A DNA stretch of 64,000 nt from Bog-159 sp050008575 (GTDB lineage Bacteria > Acidobacteriota > Terriglobia > Bryobacterales > Bryobacteraceae): positions 29,863 to 93,862 of the forward strand of contig JBEKMJ010000018.1 in assembly GCA_050008575.1 (NCBI GenBank), read 5' to 3'. Both the position numbers and the translations under genes were made by a program. Below, in pieces: positions 25,078-33,350 of this stretch; the stretch's first letter is position 1, and every line of letters begins with the position of its first letter. The notes under the pieces were generated by a model that was not told the DNA's origin, did not search any database, and saw only the letters and a program-made list of their open reading frames with translations.

Positions 25078-26274
25078 CTAAACGACGATCACGGGCGTCG
25101 CCGGCGCCGGCTCGGTCGCGGACCAGCCGATGAGGGGTGAGAGCGCCCCGTCGGTAGGGTCTTGTTTCACCGCAAAGAAGCCGGCCAGCAGGACCACATC
25201 CAACTCCCGCCCGTTGATGAACTTTAGCTTGACAGGCACGCTGGAAAGGCCCGCGGGGAAACTTTTTGGGACGACGCCTCTTACGCGGCGGCGATACAAT
25301 GGCACACCTTTGTCGGCCGGGATCATCCAGTCGCGTCTCTCGTGTTGAAATATGTGACTGCGGACGCGGCTGGGGCCATCGCCTAAGTACGGAAACAGGT
25401 CGGCGATCCATCCGGTGGCTTCTTCGTCGGCGTAGACAGGCAGCGGCTTGTAAATAGCTTTCCAGAACTCCGGGGACGGATGTCCGGCCGCGGTGCGAAC
25501 GAATTCGTCCAGGACCAGGCGGAGACGCGAGACCCACCACTCGAGGCCGTACGTTTCGAGCACCTCCACACGCGCGCGGATGCGCTGCCAATCCGCCAGC
25601 GAGCCTTCGACTGTGATCTTGGGTATGCCACAAACACAGAGCATGGCGTACTCGAAGTAGCTGGAGAAGGAGTCCATGAGGGCCACTTCGCTGGCGGTGC
25701 GGATGGCCGGCGTAGTGGTGGAAAAATCGCAAACCAGAGTCTCGTGCAGGACGGGATCGGTGGCTGCGCGGATCTGCGCGGAGAAATCGGCGATGGCGTG
25801 CTTGAAATCGGCCGCCTCCAGACTCTCGACCCTGCTGGTAAGAGTCTCGCGCCCTTCGTGCCGGACAAGGCGGCCGCGCAGAGTTTCCGCATTGGCGGCC
25901 ACATGATGTCCGAAGCCCTGCGCGATCGTCAGCCAAATGGCATCCGGGGAAAGCGTCAAGGGGCGGTGCTGGCTGAAGGCGATGTGCACGGCATCGATCA
26001 GCGGATGGCATCGGCTGATGCGGCCGCAGGGAGCGGGACGGCGGGCCATTAGGGCGCCGTGACGTTCGTAGAGCGAGTCGTATGCCGCGTTGACGACGGG
26101 CCGGTCCGCATCCGGCAGCACCAGAATCTTGCGCATGAATCGCAGACTCAGACTGTTTGCTAGGCTTTCGCACCAGATGGGCTTTGCGGCGGGAGTAACA
26201 TCGTCGACTGGAAAGGCGATTCCGGAAGGCAACCCTTCCCGGCTTGAGAGTTTGGGCCACGATTGAGGCAGCAT
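25078..26274 (-). CDS. DUF4419 domain protein
   Basis: 398 residues. The DUF4419 signature blocks are present: FSQHRPLTLSPDAIWLTIAQ with GFGHHV, CDFSTTTPAIRTASEVALMD with SFSSYFEYAM, GIPKITVEGSLADWQRI, and WIADLFPYLG. No signal peptide. The family has no established biochemical role and is scattered in bacteria and fungi. Convergent with the stress-protein gene; 49-base gap. Confidence 0.85.
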   Translation of the reverse strand: MLPQSWPKLSSREGLPSGIAFPVDDVTPAAKPIWCESLANSLSLRFMRKILVLPDADRPVVNAAYDSLYERHGALMARRPAPCGRISRCHPLIDAVHIAFSQHRPLTLSPDAIWLTIAQGFGHHVAANAETLRGRLVRHEGRETLTSRVESLEAADFKHAIADFSAQIRAATDPVLHETLVCDFSTTTPAIRTASEVALMDSFSSYFEYAMLCVCGIPKITVEGSLADWQRIRARVEVLETYGLEWWVSRLRLVLDEFVRTAAGHPSPEFWKAIYKPLPVYADEEATGWIADLFPYLGDGPSRVRSHIFQHERRDWMIPADKGVPLYRRRVRGVVPKSFPAGLSSVPVKLKFINGRELDVVLLAGFFAVKQDPTDGALSPLIGWSATEPAPATPVIVV

Positions 26275-26310
26275 AGCTATCGTGATTGTCTCCCTGGTTC
26301 GACACCTGTC

Positions 26311-27258
26311 CTACAGCTTCGGCGCGTAATAGCCCTTGCGGCAGCGCACCACCAGGTCCTTGCGGCCTTTCACCCTCAGATCCACGGTGTGGTACAGGCC
26401 ATCGGTTTTCAACGGCTCGGGGCGGTAGAAGACGTTGTACTGGTGGCGCAGTTCGTTCGCGATATTTTCGAACGACTGCTCCAGGTCTTCCACCTTGAAC
26501 GGGAAGAAGGCCTGGCCGCCGGTTTCCGCGGTCAGGTATTTCAGGATCTTGTCGCCGTCGGTTTCGCCGCGGATCACATTAGTCGAAATGGCGTAGATCA
26601 CCACATCGGCCTTCTGCGCCATTTCGAGCGCCTGGTCGCGCGTGTACTGGCTCTGGTTGTCGTCGCCGTCGGAGACGATCACGATGGCGCGCCGGAACTT
26701 GTGCCGCGGCTGGTCTTTGGAAAGCTTGTCGCGGCAGGCGAAAAAGACGGCGTCGTAGAGCGCGGTGCCGCCCCCCGGGCGCAGGCTGCGGATGGCGTGC
26801 TGCAGTTTCTCCGTATCGTCCATCAGGTCCGCCACCAACTCGGCGGAAGTGTCGAAGCTGACCACCATGGCCTTGTCGTGGCCCGGATGCACGACGCTAT
26901 TGATGAACGATACGGCGGCTTCCTGCTCGAACTTGAACCGTTCCCGGATGCTGTTGCTGGTATCGATCAGGATGCCCAGGCGCAGGGGAAGGTCGGTTTC
27001 GGCGGTGAACTCCGCGATGGTCTGCAGGTTCTTGTTTTCGAACACCTGGAAGTCGTCCTTCGCCAGGTCAGTGACGAAGCGGCCCTTCTTGTCGGTGACC
27101 GTGAAGAGCATGTTGACGCGGGTGACATCCAGAATGATGCGGGTAGGCGAGTCGTCGGCGATCTCGGCCGGCTTCTGCGCGGCCGGCGCAACCGCCTGCT
27201 GCGCGTAGACGGCGGCGCAGCACATGGCGACGGCCATCGGGAAAAAGAAGGCTTTCAT
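26311..27258 (-). CDS. VWFA-related acidobacterial protein
   Basis: 315 residues. A signal peptide (AVAMCCAAVYAQQAVAP) precedes the family segment MLFTVTDKKGRFVTDLAKDD and FQVFENKNLQTIAEF. The von Willebrand A domain follows: LRLGILIDTSNSIRERF holds the metal-binding DxSxS site, with GGGTALYDAVFF and IVIVSDGDDNQS as further site strands. TIGR03436-type proteins are almost restricted to Acidobacteria; roles are unknown, but binding to proteins in the periplasm or outside is likely. Only 9 bases from the pseudouridine synthase gene. Confidence 0.9.
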   Translation of the reverse strand: MKAFFFPMAVAMCCAAVYAQQAVAPAAQKPAEIADDSPTRIILDVTRVNMLFTVTDKKGRFVTDLAKDDFQVFENKNLQTIAEFTAETDLPLRLGILIDTSNSIRERFKFEQEAAVSFINSVVHPGHDKAMVVSFDTSAELVADLMDDTEKLQHAIRSLRPGGGTALYDAVFFACRDKLSKDQPRHKFRRAIVIVSDGDDNQSQYTRDQALEMAQKADVVIYAISTNVIRGETDGDKILKYLTAETGGQAFFPFKVEDLEQSFENIANELRHQYNVFYRPEPLKTDGLYHTVDLRVKGRKDLVVRCRKGYYAPKL

Positions 27259-27267
27259 TTGGATTAA

Positions 27268-28173
27268 TTATAACCGTTCCAGCCAGGCCGTCAGATCGCC
27301 GGGCAAGGGAGATTCGATTTCGAGCGGCTGGGCGGTGAATGGGTGTTGAAAGCGGATGCGATGGGCATGCAGGAAAAAGCGGTCGCCGGGCGGCTGGATT
27401 TCGTTCTTGGCCGGCGCGCCATAGAGGCGGTCGCCGGCGACCGGATGGCCGATGCTGGAGAGATGCACGCGGATCTGGTGCGTACGGCCGGTCCCGATGC
27501 GGACCTCCAGGAACGTAAAGCCGGTGAAGCGGCGGAGGACGCGGTATTCGGTGAAGGCGGCGCGGCCGCGGCCCAGGCGGGCGGTCATGCGGGTGCGGTG
27601 GCGCGGATCGCGCGCGATGGGCTTTTCGATGCGTCCGCGATCGGCCTGCACACTGCCGTGGACCAGCGCCAGGTAAGTCTTCTCCACCTGGCGGCCGGCG
27701 AACTGCGCGGCGAGTGCGCGATGCGCGGCATCGTTCTTGGCCACCAGGATCACGCCGCTGGTGAAGCGGTCCAGGCGATGCACGATGCCGGGCCGCAGGT
27801 CTCCGCCCAGCGCGGAAAGCGATTCGAAGCGGCCAAGCAGCGCATTTACCAGCGTGCCGCTGTGGACGCCGGCCCCGGCGTGCACCACCATGCCGGCGGG
27901 CTTGTCGATGGCTACGAAGTGTTGGTCTTCATAGAGCACGCGCAGCGGAATGGCTTCCGGTTCGGCGCGGAGGGGAGGCAGATCGGCGGGCTCTACGTCG
28001 ATGCGGTCGCCTTCGCGCAGCACGCGGGAGGCGCGCGCGGCGGCGCTGTTCACCAGCACGCGGCCGCGCTTGATCCAGTCCTGCAGGCGGGCGCGGCTGA
28101 ATTCGGGGAGGTGGGCATGGAGCACCTGGTCAAGGCGTTGGCCGGCGTGTTTGGCGGTGGTGGAGAATTGCAC
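27268..28173 (-). CDS. RluA/RluD-family rRNA pseudouridine synthase
   Basis: 301 residues. N-terminal S4-like RNA-binding domain (AGQRLDQVLHAHLPEFSRAR, then GRVLVNSAAARASRVLREGD) and a catalytic domain with the family motif GIVHRLDRFTSGVILVAK, whose Asp forms the covalent intermediate. Later blocks TRMTARLGRGRAAFTEYRVL and GRTHQIRVHLSSIGHPVAGD complete the signature. It converts uridine to pseudouridine, probably in 23S rRNA (RluD-like by domain layout). Confidence 0.92.
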   Translation of the reverse strand: MQFSTTAKHAGQRLDQVLHAHLPEFSRARLQDWIKRGRVLVNSAAARASRVLREGDRIDVEPADLPPLRAEPEAIPLRVLYEDQHFVAIDKPAGMVVHAGAGVHSGTLVNALLGRFESLSALGGDLRPGIVHRLDRFTSGVILVAKNDAAHRALAAQFAGRQVEKTYLALVHGSVQADRGRIEKPIARDPRHRTRMTARLGRGRAAFTEYRVLRRFTGFTFLEVRIGTGRTHQIRVHLSSIGHPVAGDRLYGAPAKNEIQPPGDRFFLHAHRIRFQHPFTAQPLEIESPLPGDLTAWLERL

Positions 28174-28184
28174 GGATTAACTGC

Positions 28185-28205
28185 CGGCCGCCTGAAAGGC
28201 GGCCG
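28185..28205. terminator. Hairpin between uppS and the pseudouridine synthase gene
   Basis: A 9-base-pair perfect stem CGGCCGCCT/AGGCGGCCG with a GAA loop. It resembles the short palindromic repeat modules and may pause or end transcription from uppS. No U-tract follows. Confidence 0.45.
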
Positions 28206-28239
28206 CGGCCAGGATTGGCCGCCCTCCAAAGAGATTATC

Positions 28240-28971
28240 TCAGTCCAGCCAGGCGTGCGCGCCGGTGGCGGAAGGCGCTACCACTTGCGGGATGGCTCCG
28301 AAGCGCCTTTGCCGGGCATGGAACTGGCGAACGGCGGCGTCCAGATCGGCCGCATCGAAATCCGGCCACATGCGCCGGGAGAAGATCAGCTCGGCATAGG
28401 CGCACTCCCACAGCAGGAAATCGCTGAGGCGCTGCTCGCCGCCGGTGCGGATCAGCAGGTCCACGGGCGGTCCCAATTGCTCTTCCAGGCATTCGCGGCA
28501 AACCAGTCCGGCGTGCGCGGCTTGGCGCACGGCTTCGGCGATGGCGTCGCGCCCGGAGTAGTCCACCGCGATGCGAAGCTGCAGTTTTTGGCCGGCGCCG
28601 GTGGCGGATTCGGCCTGCGCGATGGCGGCGGGCAACTCGCCGCCCAGGCGGTCGCGACGTCCGATGACTTGGATGCGCACGCCGTTCTCCAGGCAGCGGC
28701 TGGTTTCCAAGCGAAGATGGTCGGCGAGCAATTCCATCAAGCCCGAGACTTCCTCGGGTGGGCGGCGCCAATTGTCCGAGGAAAAGGCGAACAGGGTCAG
28801 GATGCCGATGCCCAGGTCCGGCGCGGCTTCCACCGTGCGCCGCAAGGCGGCGGCGCCCGCGCGATGTCCCGCCAGGCGAGGTAACCCACGCGCCAAGGCC
28901 CACCGGCCGTTGCCGTCCATGATGATGGCCGCGTGCAGGCGGCCGGACTTGCCATGAGTACTTTGCATCAT
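28240..28971 (-). CDS. uppS: Undecaprenyl diphosphate synthase (isoprenyl transferase)
   Basis: Adds isopentenyl units to farnesyl diphosphate to make the C55 carrier for peptidoglycan. The catalytic Asp lies in IIMDGNGRWA, with GHRAG, LTLFAFSSDNW(R)RP, and the later signature DLLIRTGGEQRLSDFLLW with the expected WECAYAELIF. About 243 residues; the ATG at 28971 is chosen over a TTG 15 bases upstream, but both are possible. Followed in the same direction by the pseudouridine synthase gene. Confidence 0.93.
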   Translation of the reverse strand: MMQSTHGKSGRLHAAIIMDGNGRWALARGLPRLAGHRAGAAALRRTVEAAPDLGIGILTLFAFSSDNWRRPPEEVSGLMELLADHLRLETSRCLENGVRIQVIGRRDRLGGELPAAIAQAESATGAGQKLQLRIAVDYSGRDAIAEAVRQAAHAGLVCRECLEEQLGPPVDLLIRTGGEQRLSDFLLWECAYAELIFSRRMWPDFDAADLDAAVRQFHARQRRFGAIPQVVAPSATGAHAWLD

Positions 28972-28996
28972 AAAGTATGTTTCCAAAAAAGGGGGG

Positions 28997-29359
28997 TTAC
29001 CGCTCCCGCATCGTGCCGATGAGGGCCTCCATATGATCCAGGTAGCGCTCCAGCGCGCGGCGTCCGATCGCGGTCAGGCGATACTCTGTCTTGGGCAGCC
29101 GGTTTTCGAACGACTTGCTGCAGGCGATGTACTGGGCGTCTTCCAGTTTGCGCGCGTGGACGCTGAGATTGCCGTCGGTGGTTTCGAGCAGCTTCTTCAG
29201 CTCGTTGAAGGTCAGCGATTCGTTGACCGCCAATGCGCTCAGAATGCCGAGACGCAGGCGCTCGTGGATCAGCCGGTCGAGCTTGGGAGCGCCGCCGCCA
29301 ATTCCTGCGGGGCGCAGTTTCTTGTCGCGTTCGCGCGGGAGCGCGTTTTGTCTAGCCAC
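28997..29359 (-). CDS. Winged-helix transcriptional regulator
   Basis: 120 residues. The winged helix-turn-helix covers about 28-100: RLRLGILSALAVNESLTFNE, LKKLLETTDGNLSVHARKLE, and a wing strand LPKTEYRLTAIGRRALERYL. This is the short MarR/ArsR-like type that pairs with a membrane protein in Acidobacteria. Its start overlaps the upstream membrane protein gene by 8 bases, so the two are coupled; it may regulate that pair. Confidence 0.8.
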   Translation of the reverse strand: MARQNALPRERDKKLRPAGIGGGAPKLDRLIHERLRLGILSALAVNESLTFNELKKLLETTDGNLSVHARKLEDAQYIACSKSFENRLPKTEYRLTAIGRRALERYLDHMEALIGTMRER

Positions 29360-29966
29360 CGTATTTCACCTTAATCAAAATGCCAAACAAGATGTGCAGG
29401 CCGCCGAAGCCCGCGGCCAGAAGGGCATTGCCCCAGGCGACTGGCGCAAACAGGGCCGCCGCGCCCAAGGCCATAAAGCAGATGCCCATCACCGGCACCA
29501 CCTTCACGGAAGCCGCGCCACCGCACAGCACGCCGGTGCCATAGAGCAGCAGCCAGACGCCGGGCAGCGGCGCGATCAATCCGGCGCGAAACAGGACCAG
29601 AGTGAGTAGGGCGCCCGCCAGGAGGGGCGGCGCGAACCCCAGCAGGAATTTGCGGCCCGGACCGGAGAGCAGCGGCATCCCTACCTTGTGCGACTTGCGC
29701 GCGGCGGCCGCCACGCCGATCAGACACGCCAGCACCGCCTCGCCCAGCCAGGCCGCGAGCCAGGCGTCCGCGTTCCACACGCGCCACACCAGCGCCGCCA
29801 CGGCCAGAGCCGTGCAGCCCAGCGCGATTCCACCCACGCCCGGCACCGCGGTGAACGCGCCGGCCCGCTCCATGGCGGAGCGGATGTACTGCAGGTTGTC
29901 GAAGGCGTGCGCCTGGATGGCGACGGGTTCGGGGCGGGGCTGACGTATGGGACGGACAACGGCCAC
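29352..29966 (-). CDS. Integral membrane protein paired with the winged-helix regulator
   Basis: 204 residues from a GTG at 29966. This start was preferred because a consensus -10 box TATAAT (minus strand, 29978-29973) puts the transcript start at that codon. About six hydrophobic segments follow (GVGGIALGCTALAVAALVWR, AAWLGEAVLACLIGVAAA, FLLGFAPPLLAGALLTLVLF, VWLLLYGTGVLCGGAA, VMGICFMALGAAALFA, and a final one). Function unknown; genes of this shape with such a regulator are typical acidobacterial gene pairs. Confidence 0.7.
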   Translation of the reverse strand: MAVVRPIRQPRPEPVAIQAHAFDNLQYIRSAMERAGAFTAVPGVGGIALGCTALAVAALVWRVWNADAWLAAWLGEAVLACLIGVAAAARKSHKVGMPLLSGPGRKFLLGFAPPLLAGALLTLVLFRAGLIAPLPGVWLLLYGTGVLCGGAASVKVVPVMGICFMALGAAALFAPVAWGNALLAAGFGGLHILFGILIKVKYGG

Positions 29967-29972
29967 GAACCG

Positions 29973-30002
29973 ATTATAGAACGGCGGGTTCTCGTCGCGC
30001 AA
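29973..30002 (-). promoter_or_regulatory. Sigma-70-type promoter of the regulator/membrane-protein operon
   Basis: Minus-strand -35 TTGCGC (30002-29997) and -10 TATAAT (29978-29973) spaced by 18 bases. The start would fall about at the GTG at 29966, giving a leaderless message. Confidence 0.5.
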
Positions 30003-30068
30003 GTACTTTTCGAAGCAAAGTAGCGGACGGAACCGCCTGCCCCCACAGGCATGTTACAGTAGCGCAAA

Positions 30069-30824
30069 ATGGAACATCTGCAATCCGAACGTAACGGCGA
30101 CTTATCGATTTTGACCCTGTCGCGGGGAAAAGCCAATGCGTTGAACTACGCGTTGGTCGAAGAACTGTGCGGCGCGGTGGCGGCGGCCACGACGGACGGC
30201 TCCGTACGCGGGCTGGTGCTGGCGAGCGACCGGCCGCGATTCTTTTCAAGCGGCTTCGATATCCGTGAGGTTTTCACCTATGATCGCGACGGCATGGCGG
30301 CGTTCTTCGGCCGGTTTATCGATCTATACGAGAGCCTCTACCGGTGCCCTAAGCCGGTGGTGGCGGCGCTGAGCGGGCATACGTTCGCCGGGGGAGCCAT
30401 CCTGGCGATCTCGAGCGATTTCCGGATCATGGCGGAGGGCGATTTCGGCTTCGCGCTGAACGAAATCAATCTGGGGCTGGCGCTTACGCCCACCCTGCGC
30501 GAAATGCTGGTAAATGCGGTGGGACTGGCGGGCGCGCGGGAAGTGATGCTGCTCGGCGAGCCGCTGACACCCGCCCGCGCTCTGGAAATCGGCCTGGTGC
30601 GGGAACTGGCACCCGCCGAACAGGTCCGAGACCGCGCCATCGCGTTGGCCCGGTCTCTGGGCGCGAAGCCGCCTATAGCCTATCGGGAGATCAAACGCTC
30701 GATACGTGAGTTCGGCGGACACGACGCCGCGCATACCGACCGGGCCGCCCTCAGCCAGTTCCTGGATATGTGGTTCTCCGCGGAAGCGCAAGAGGCGCGC
30801 CGCGTGGTGGCATCGAGGGTCTGA
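30069..30824 (+). CDS. Enoyl-CoA hydratase/isomerase family protein
   Basis: 251 residues of the crotonase fold. Oxyanion-hole and CoA-binding blocks are present: GKANALNYALVEEL, FSSGFDIREVF, GHTFAGGAILAISSDFRI and FALNEINLGLAL. The two glutamates of true hydratases cannot be placed with certainty, so an isomerase or other crotonase role remains possible. Divergent from the membrane-protein/regulator operon. Confidence 0.85.
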   Translation: MEHLQSERNGDLSILTLSRGKANALNYALVEELCGAVAAATTDGSVRGLVLASDRPRFFSSGFDIREVFTYDRDGMAAFFGRFIDLYESLYRCPKPVVAALSGHTFAGGAILAISSDFRIMAEGDFGFALNEINLGLALTPTLREMLVNAVGLAGAREVMLLGEPLTPARALEIGLVRELAPAEQVRDRAIALARSLGAKPPIAYREIKRSIREFGGHDAAHTDRAALSQFLDMWFSAEAQEARRVVASRV

Positions 30825-30879
30825 GAGACTCATCTATGCCCCATTGCGGCTCAATGGGTTAGGGCCTGTTTCGACACCG

Positions 30880-31050
30880 GTTTTCGGGCAAGCTTCGCTC
30901 GCCGCCGGACTTTGGCCTTTCGACCTCGTAGGGCGGCGCCATGCGCCGCCGAGGGGCTTTAGCCCCGCTTGGGCGAACTCCGCTCACCTGCGCTGGCAGG
31001 GGTGCCAGCGCGGCAGGCAGGGTCGCCACGCCGGGGCGCGCGCCACACCG
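30880..31050. repeat. Cluster of palindromic repeat modules
   Basis: Contains GGGCGGCGCCATGCGCCGCC, CGCTGGCAGGGGTGCCAGCG and CACGCCGGGGCGCG, with spacer pieces TTTAGCCCCGCTTGGGCGAA shared with 53330-53375. The rest of the 30825-31100 gap shows no gene. Confidence 0.75.
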
Positions 31051-31100
31051 CATAACCGTAATTGAGGTACCTTGGGATGGGGGGGCACTCAAGGGCTATC

Positions 31101-32171
31101 ATGGAGCAACAAGGACCCCTTCCGTTGCAACGTACCCGCTTCCGGGTGGCCGGCTACGCGCAGGCATTTCCTTCCACCGTATTGAAAAATCGTGAGTTGG
31201 CGCTGCAGTTGGGCGTCGATGCAGAATGGATCCGGGCACGCTGCGGGGTGCATGCCCGATATGTCTCCGGTCCCGGCGAAACCACCACTACCTTGGGGGT
31301 GCGGGCTGCCCGGCAGGCCCTTTTGAACGCGCCATCGTTCCAACCGGACTGCCTGGTATGCGCGACATTCACGCCGGATTACCCGCTGTGCCCCTGCGGT
31401 CCGGCTATCGCGCATGCCTTGGAACTGGGGCCGATACCCGCTTTCGACCTGAACGCGGCCTGCTCGGGCGGCGTTCTGGGCCTGATCACGGCGCTGAGCT
31501 TTATCGCCGCCGGGACGGCGCAGCGGGTTCTGCTGGTGGCCAGCGATACGGTGACGCATCACCTGGCGGACGACGATGCGCATACCCGCATCCTGTTTGG
31601 CGATGGGGCGGCAGCTTTTCTGATCGAGGCTTGCCCGCAGGGAATCGCGCTGCGCTCCTGGGTGATGGGATCGGACGGCGCCGGCGCAAAGCTCTTTTAC
31701 GTGCCGCATGGCGGCTCGGCGGCGCCCTGGCAAGCGCCCGGCAATGGCGATCCGCGGGGGGCCACGGTTTCCATGCAAGGCCGGCCGCTGTTCCGGTTCG
31801 CTTCCCAGCGCGGGACCGAGATGCTGCTGGAAACCTGTGCCAAGGCCGGAATCAAGCCCGACGATCTGGATTGGGTGCTGGTGCACCAAGCCAACGTGCG
31901 CATCGTGGAACAACTGCAGGAGCGCACCGGGATCGCCCCGGAAAAATGGATCGTGAATATGGCGGGGATCGGCAACACCTGCTCGGCTTCGGTGCTGCTG
32001 GCCCTGGGGGATTTGCTGGATCGTAACGCGACCGCGGCCGGCGACAACGTGCTGTTGGCCGGATTTGGCGCGGGGCTTACCTGGGCGGCGGCGCTGTTCG
32101 AATGGGGAGAAGCCGTGCACCCTGCGCCGGCGGGACTGGCGTTACACCACCGCAAAACTATTGGGTTCTAG
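31101..32171 (+). CDS. Orphan 3-oxoacyl-ACP synthase III (FabH-like)
   Basis: 356 residues from the ATG at 31101; longer starts reach into repeat DNA. The thiolase-fold triad is complete: Cys in DLNAACSGGVLG, His in WVLVHQANVRIVEQL, and Asn in GIGNTCSASV. The N-terminus RFRVAGYAQAFPSTVLKNRE with the WIRARCGV block is typical of KAS III, which condenses acyl-CoA with malonyl-ACP. No acyl carrier protein, FabD or FabG gene is adjacent, so it may serve fatty acid initiation or make a specialised acyl product. A small cysteine-rich peptide gene converges on it, 14 bases away. Confidence 0.88.
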   Translation: MEQQGPLPLQRTRFRVAGYAQAFPSTVLKNRELALQLGVDAEWIRARCGVHARYVSGPGETTTTLGVRAARQALLNAPSFQPDCLVCATFTPDYPLCPCGPAIAHALELGPIPAFDLNAACSGGVLGLITALSFIAAGTAQRVLLVASDTVTHHLADDDAHTRILFGDGAAAFLIEACPQGIALRSWVMGSDGAGAKLFYVPHGGSAAPWQAPGNGDPRGATVSMQGRPLFRFASQRGTEMLLETCAKAGIKPDDLDWVLVHQANVRIVEQLQERTGIAPEKWIVNMAGIGNTCSASVLLALGDLLDRNATAAGDNVLLAGFGAGLTWAAALFEWGEAVHPAPAGLALHHRKTIGF

Positions 32172-32185
32172 GGGCTGGGCGCTGG

Positions 32186-32386
32186 TCAGAAGCGGCAGCG
32201 GCCGATGCAGCACTTGCCCAGACAGGTCTTGCAGGAGAGCCGCTTGGAGAGAATGCGCCCTTGCGAGGCAGAGTCGCCATTCGCGGCGGACTTCCGAACG
32301 AAGCCCTGCAGCGTGATGGGTGGCGTGGCGCTCGCGGGTGGGTGAAAATGGGGACTTTCGCTCACGATCATGGAATGATTCAACAT
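32186..32386 (-). CDS. Small cysteine-rich peptide
   Basis: 66 residues from the ATG at 32386, with a strong GGAGGG ribosome site 9 bases upstream. The first 45 residues are polar (MLNHSMIVSESPHFHPPASA, then TPPITLQG...). The last 15 hold five cysteines: SCKTCLGKCCIGRCRF, spaced CxxC-x3-CC-x3-C, preceded by a basic KRL. No signal peptide or membrane helix is obvious. A match to a sigma-54 promoter lies 47-63 bases upstream. I do not recognise the family; metal binding, a secreted or modified peptide, or a regulatory small protein are all possible. It sits between convergent KAS III and divergent HemQ. Confidence 0.6.
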   Translation of the reverse strand: MLNHSMIVSESPHFHPPASATPPITLQGFVRKSAANGDSASQGRILSKRLSCKTCLGKCCIGRCRF

Positions 32387-32432
32387 GGCATCTACCCTCC
32401 AGGCCCTTTTTGTTACTTGCAGCATCCGATTT

Positions 32433-32449
32433 AGCAAGATTGTTGCCAA
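32433..32449 (-). promoter_or_regulatory. Sigma-54 promoter match upstream of the cysteine-rich peptide
   Basis: Minus-strand TTGGCAACAATCTTGCT has GG and GC at the required 12-base spacing and matches the -24/-12 consensus at nearly all positions. Transcription would start near 32422, leaving a leader of about 36 bases with the GGAGGG site. An enhancer-type activator would be needed. Confidence 0.55.
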
Positions 32450-32509
32450 TTCCGCCTCGCGACGCCGAGCGCGGAGACACATTCACGGCTGTGCCAAAAT
32501 AGAGGGGCG

Positions 32510-33322
32510 ATGACCTCTTTGCCGCCCGTTCCCTTGACCCTCGAAGGCGCCAGCGTCTTGCACCAGATGATGCGGTTCCGCTGGACAGCCTGGAAATCCC
32601 AGTCGCCCGCCCAGCAGGACGCGGCGCTCGAAGAAGCCGCCGCTACCCTCAACGCCATGCCCGGAGCGACGGACCAAACCGCCGTTTATTCGCTCATCGG
32701 CCACAAAGGCGATTTCATGTTCCTGCATTTCCGGAAGAACTTCGAGGAACTAAACCAGGCTGAGATCGCGCTGGCGCGCCTACGCTTGTCGGAATTCCTG
32801 GAGCCCACCACATCGTATCTTTCGATGGTGGAACTGGGGCTGTATGAGTCCACGCTGAAGCTCTATGGCAGCCTCGCCGAGCGCGGCATCGAGCCGCATT
32901 CCGCGGAATGGAACCAGGAGATCGAAGGGCAACTGGCGCGCCAGCGGCAGACCATGGCGCCGCGCTTATGGCCGGCGATTCCGGACCGCAAATACATCTG
33001 CTTCTATCCCATGGACCGCCGCCGCGGCGAAAGCGTGAACTGGTACCAGGTGCCCATGGCCGAGCGCCAGCGCATGATGCACGAGCACGGCATGGTGGGC
33101 CGCCGCTACGCCGACGAGGTGAAGCAGATCATCACCGGCTCCATCGGCTTCGACGATTGGGAATGGGGCGTGGATCTGTTCGCCGACGATCCGCTGGTCT
33201 TCAAGAAATTGATTTACGAGATGCGCTTCGACGAAGTGAGCGCCGCGTATGCGCTGTTCGGGATTTTCTACGTGGGGCTGCGGGTGGCCGTGGGAGACCT
33301 GGCGGCGCTGTTGAAGACTTAA
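32510..33322 (+). CDS. hemQ: HemQ-type chlorite dismutase-family protein (coproheme decarboxylase)
   Basis: 270 residues. Two tandem ferredoxin-like halves: MMRFRWTAWKSQSPAQQDAA at the start, then the core FYPMDRRRGESVNWYQVPMA with the tyrosine and RQRMMHEHGMVGRRYADEVK, which carries the proximal heme histidine. HemQ makes heme b from coproheme in the coproporphyrin-dependent pathway of Gram-positives and some others; assignment to HemQ over chlorite dismutase rests on the YPM/Y-to-H layout and absence of the chlorite-specific Arg context. Confidence 0.82.
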   Translation: MTSLPPVPLTLEGASVLHQMMRFRWTAWKSQSPAQQDAALEEAAATLNAMPGATDQTAVYSLIGHKGDFMFLHFRKNFEELNQAEIALARLRLSEFLEPTTSYLSMVELGLYESTLKLYGSLAERGIEPHSAEWNQEIEGQLARQRQTMAPRLWPAIPDRKYICFYPMDRRRGESVNWYQVPMAERQRMMHEHGMVGRRYADEVKQIITGSIGFDDWEWGVDLFADDPLVFKKLIYEMRFDEVSAAYALFGIFYVGLRVAVGDLAALLKT

Positions 33323-33350
33323 GCCGCCAACGGAAGGGCATGCCGGAACA

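Noticed and set aside
27343..28884. 513-codon plus-strand frame opposite the pseudouridine synthase and uppS
   Set aside because: Both minus-strand genes carry full catalytic signatures; the plus frame is a shadow.
30825..31100. Small coding frames in the gap before KAS III
   Set aside because: All run through palindromic repeats and have no start signals.
32186..32510. A full RiPP cluster around the Cys-rich peptide
   Set aside because: No radical SAM, LanM/LanC, YcaO or ABC export gene is seen nearby; only the peptide and promoter are supported.
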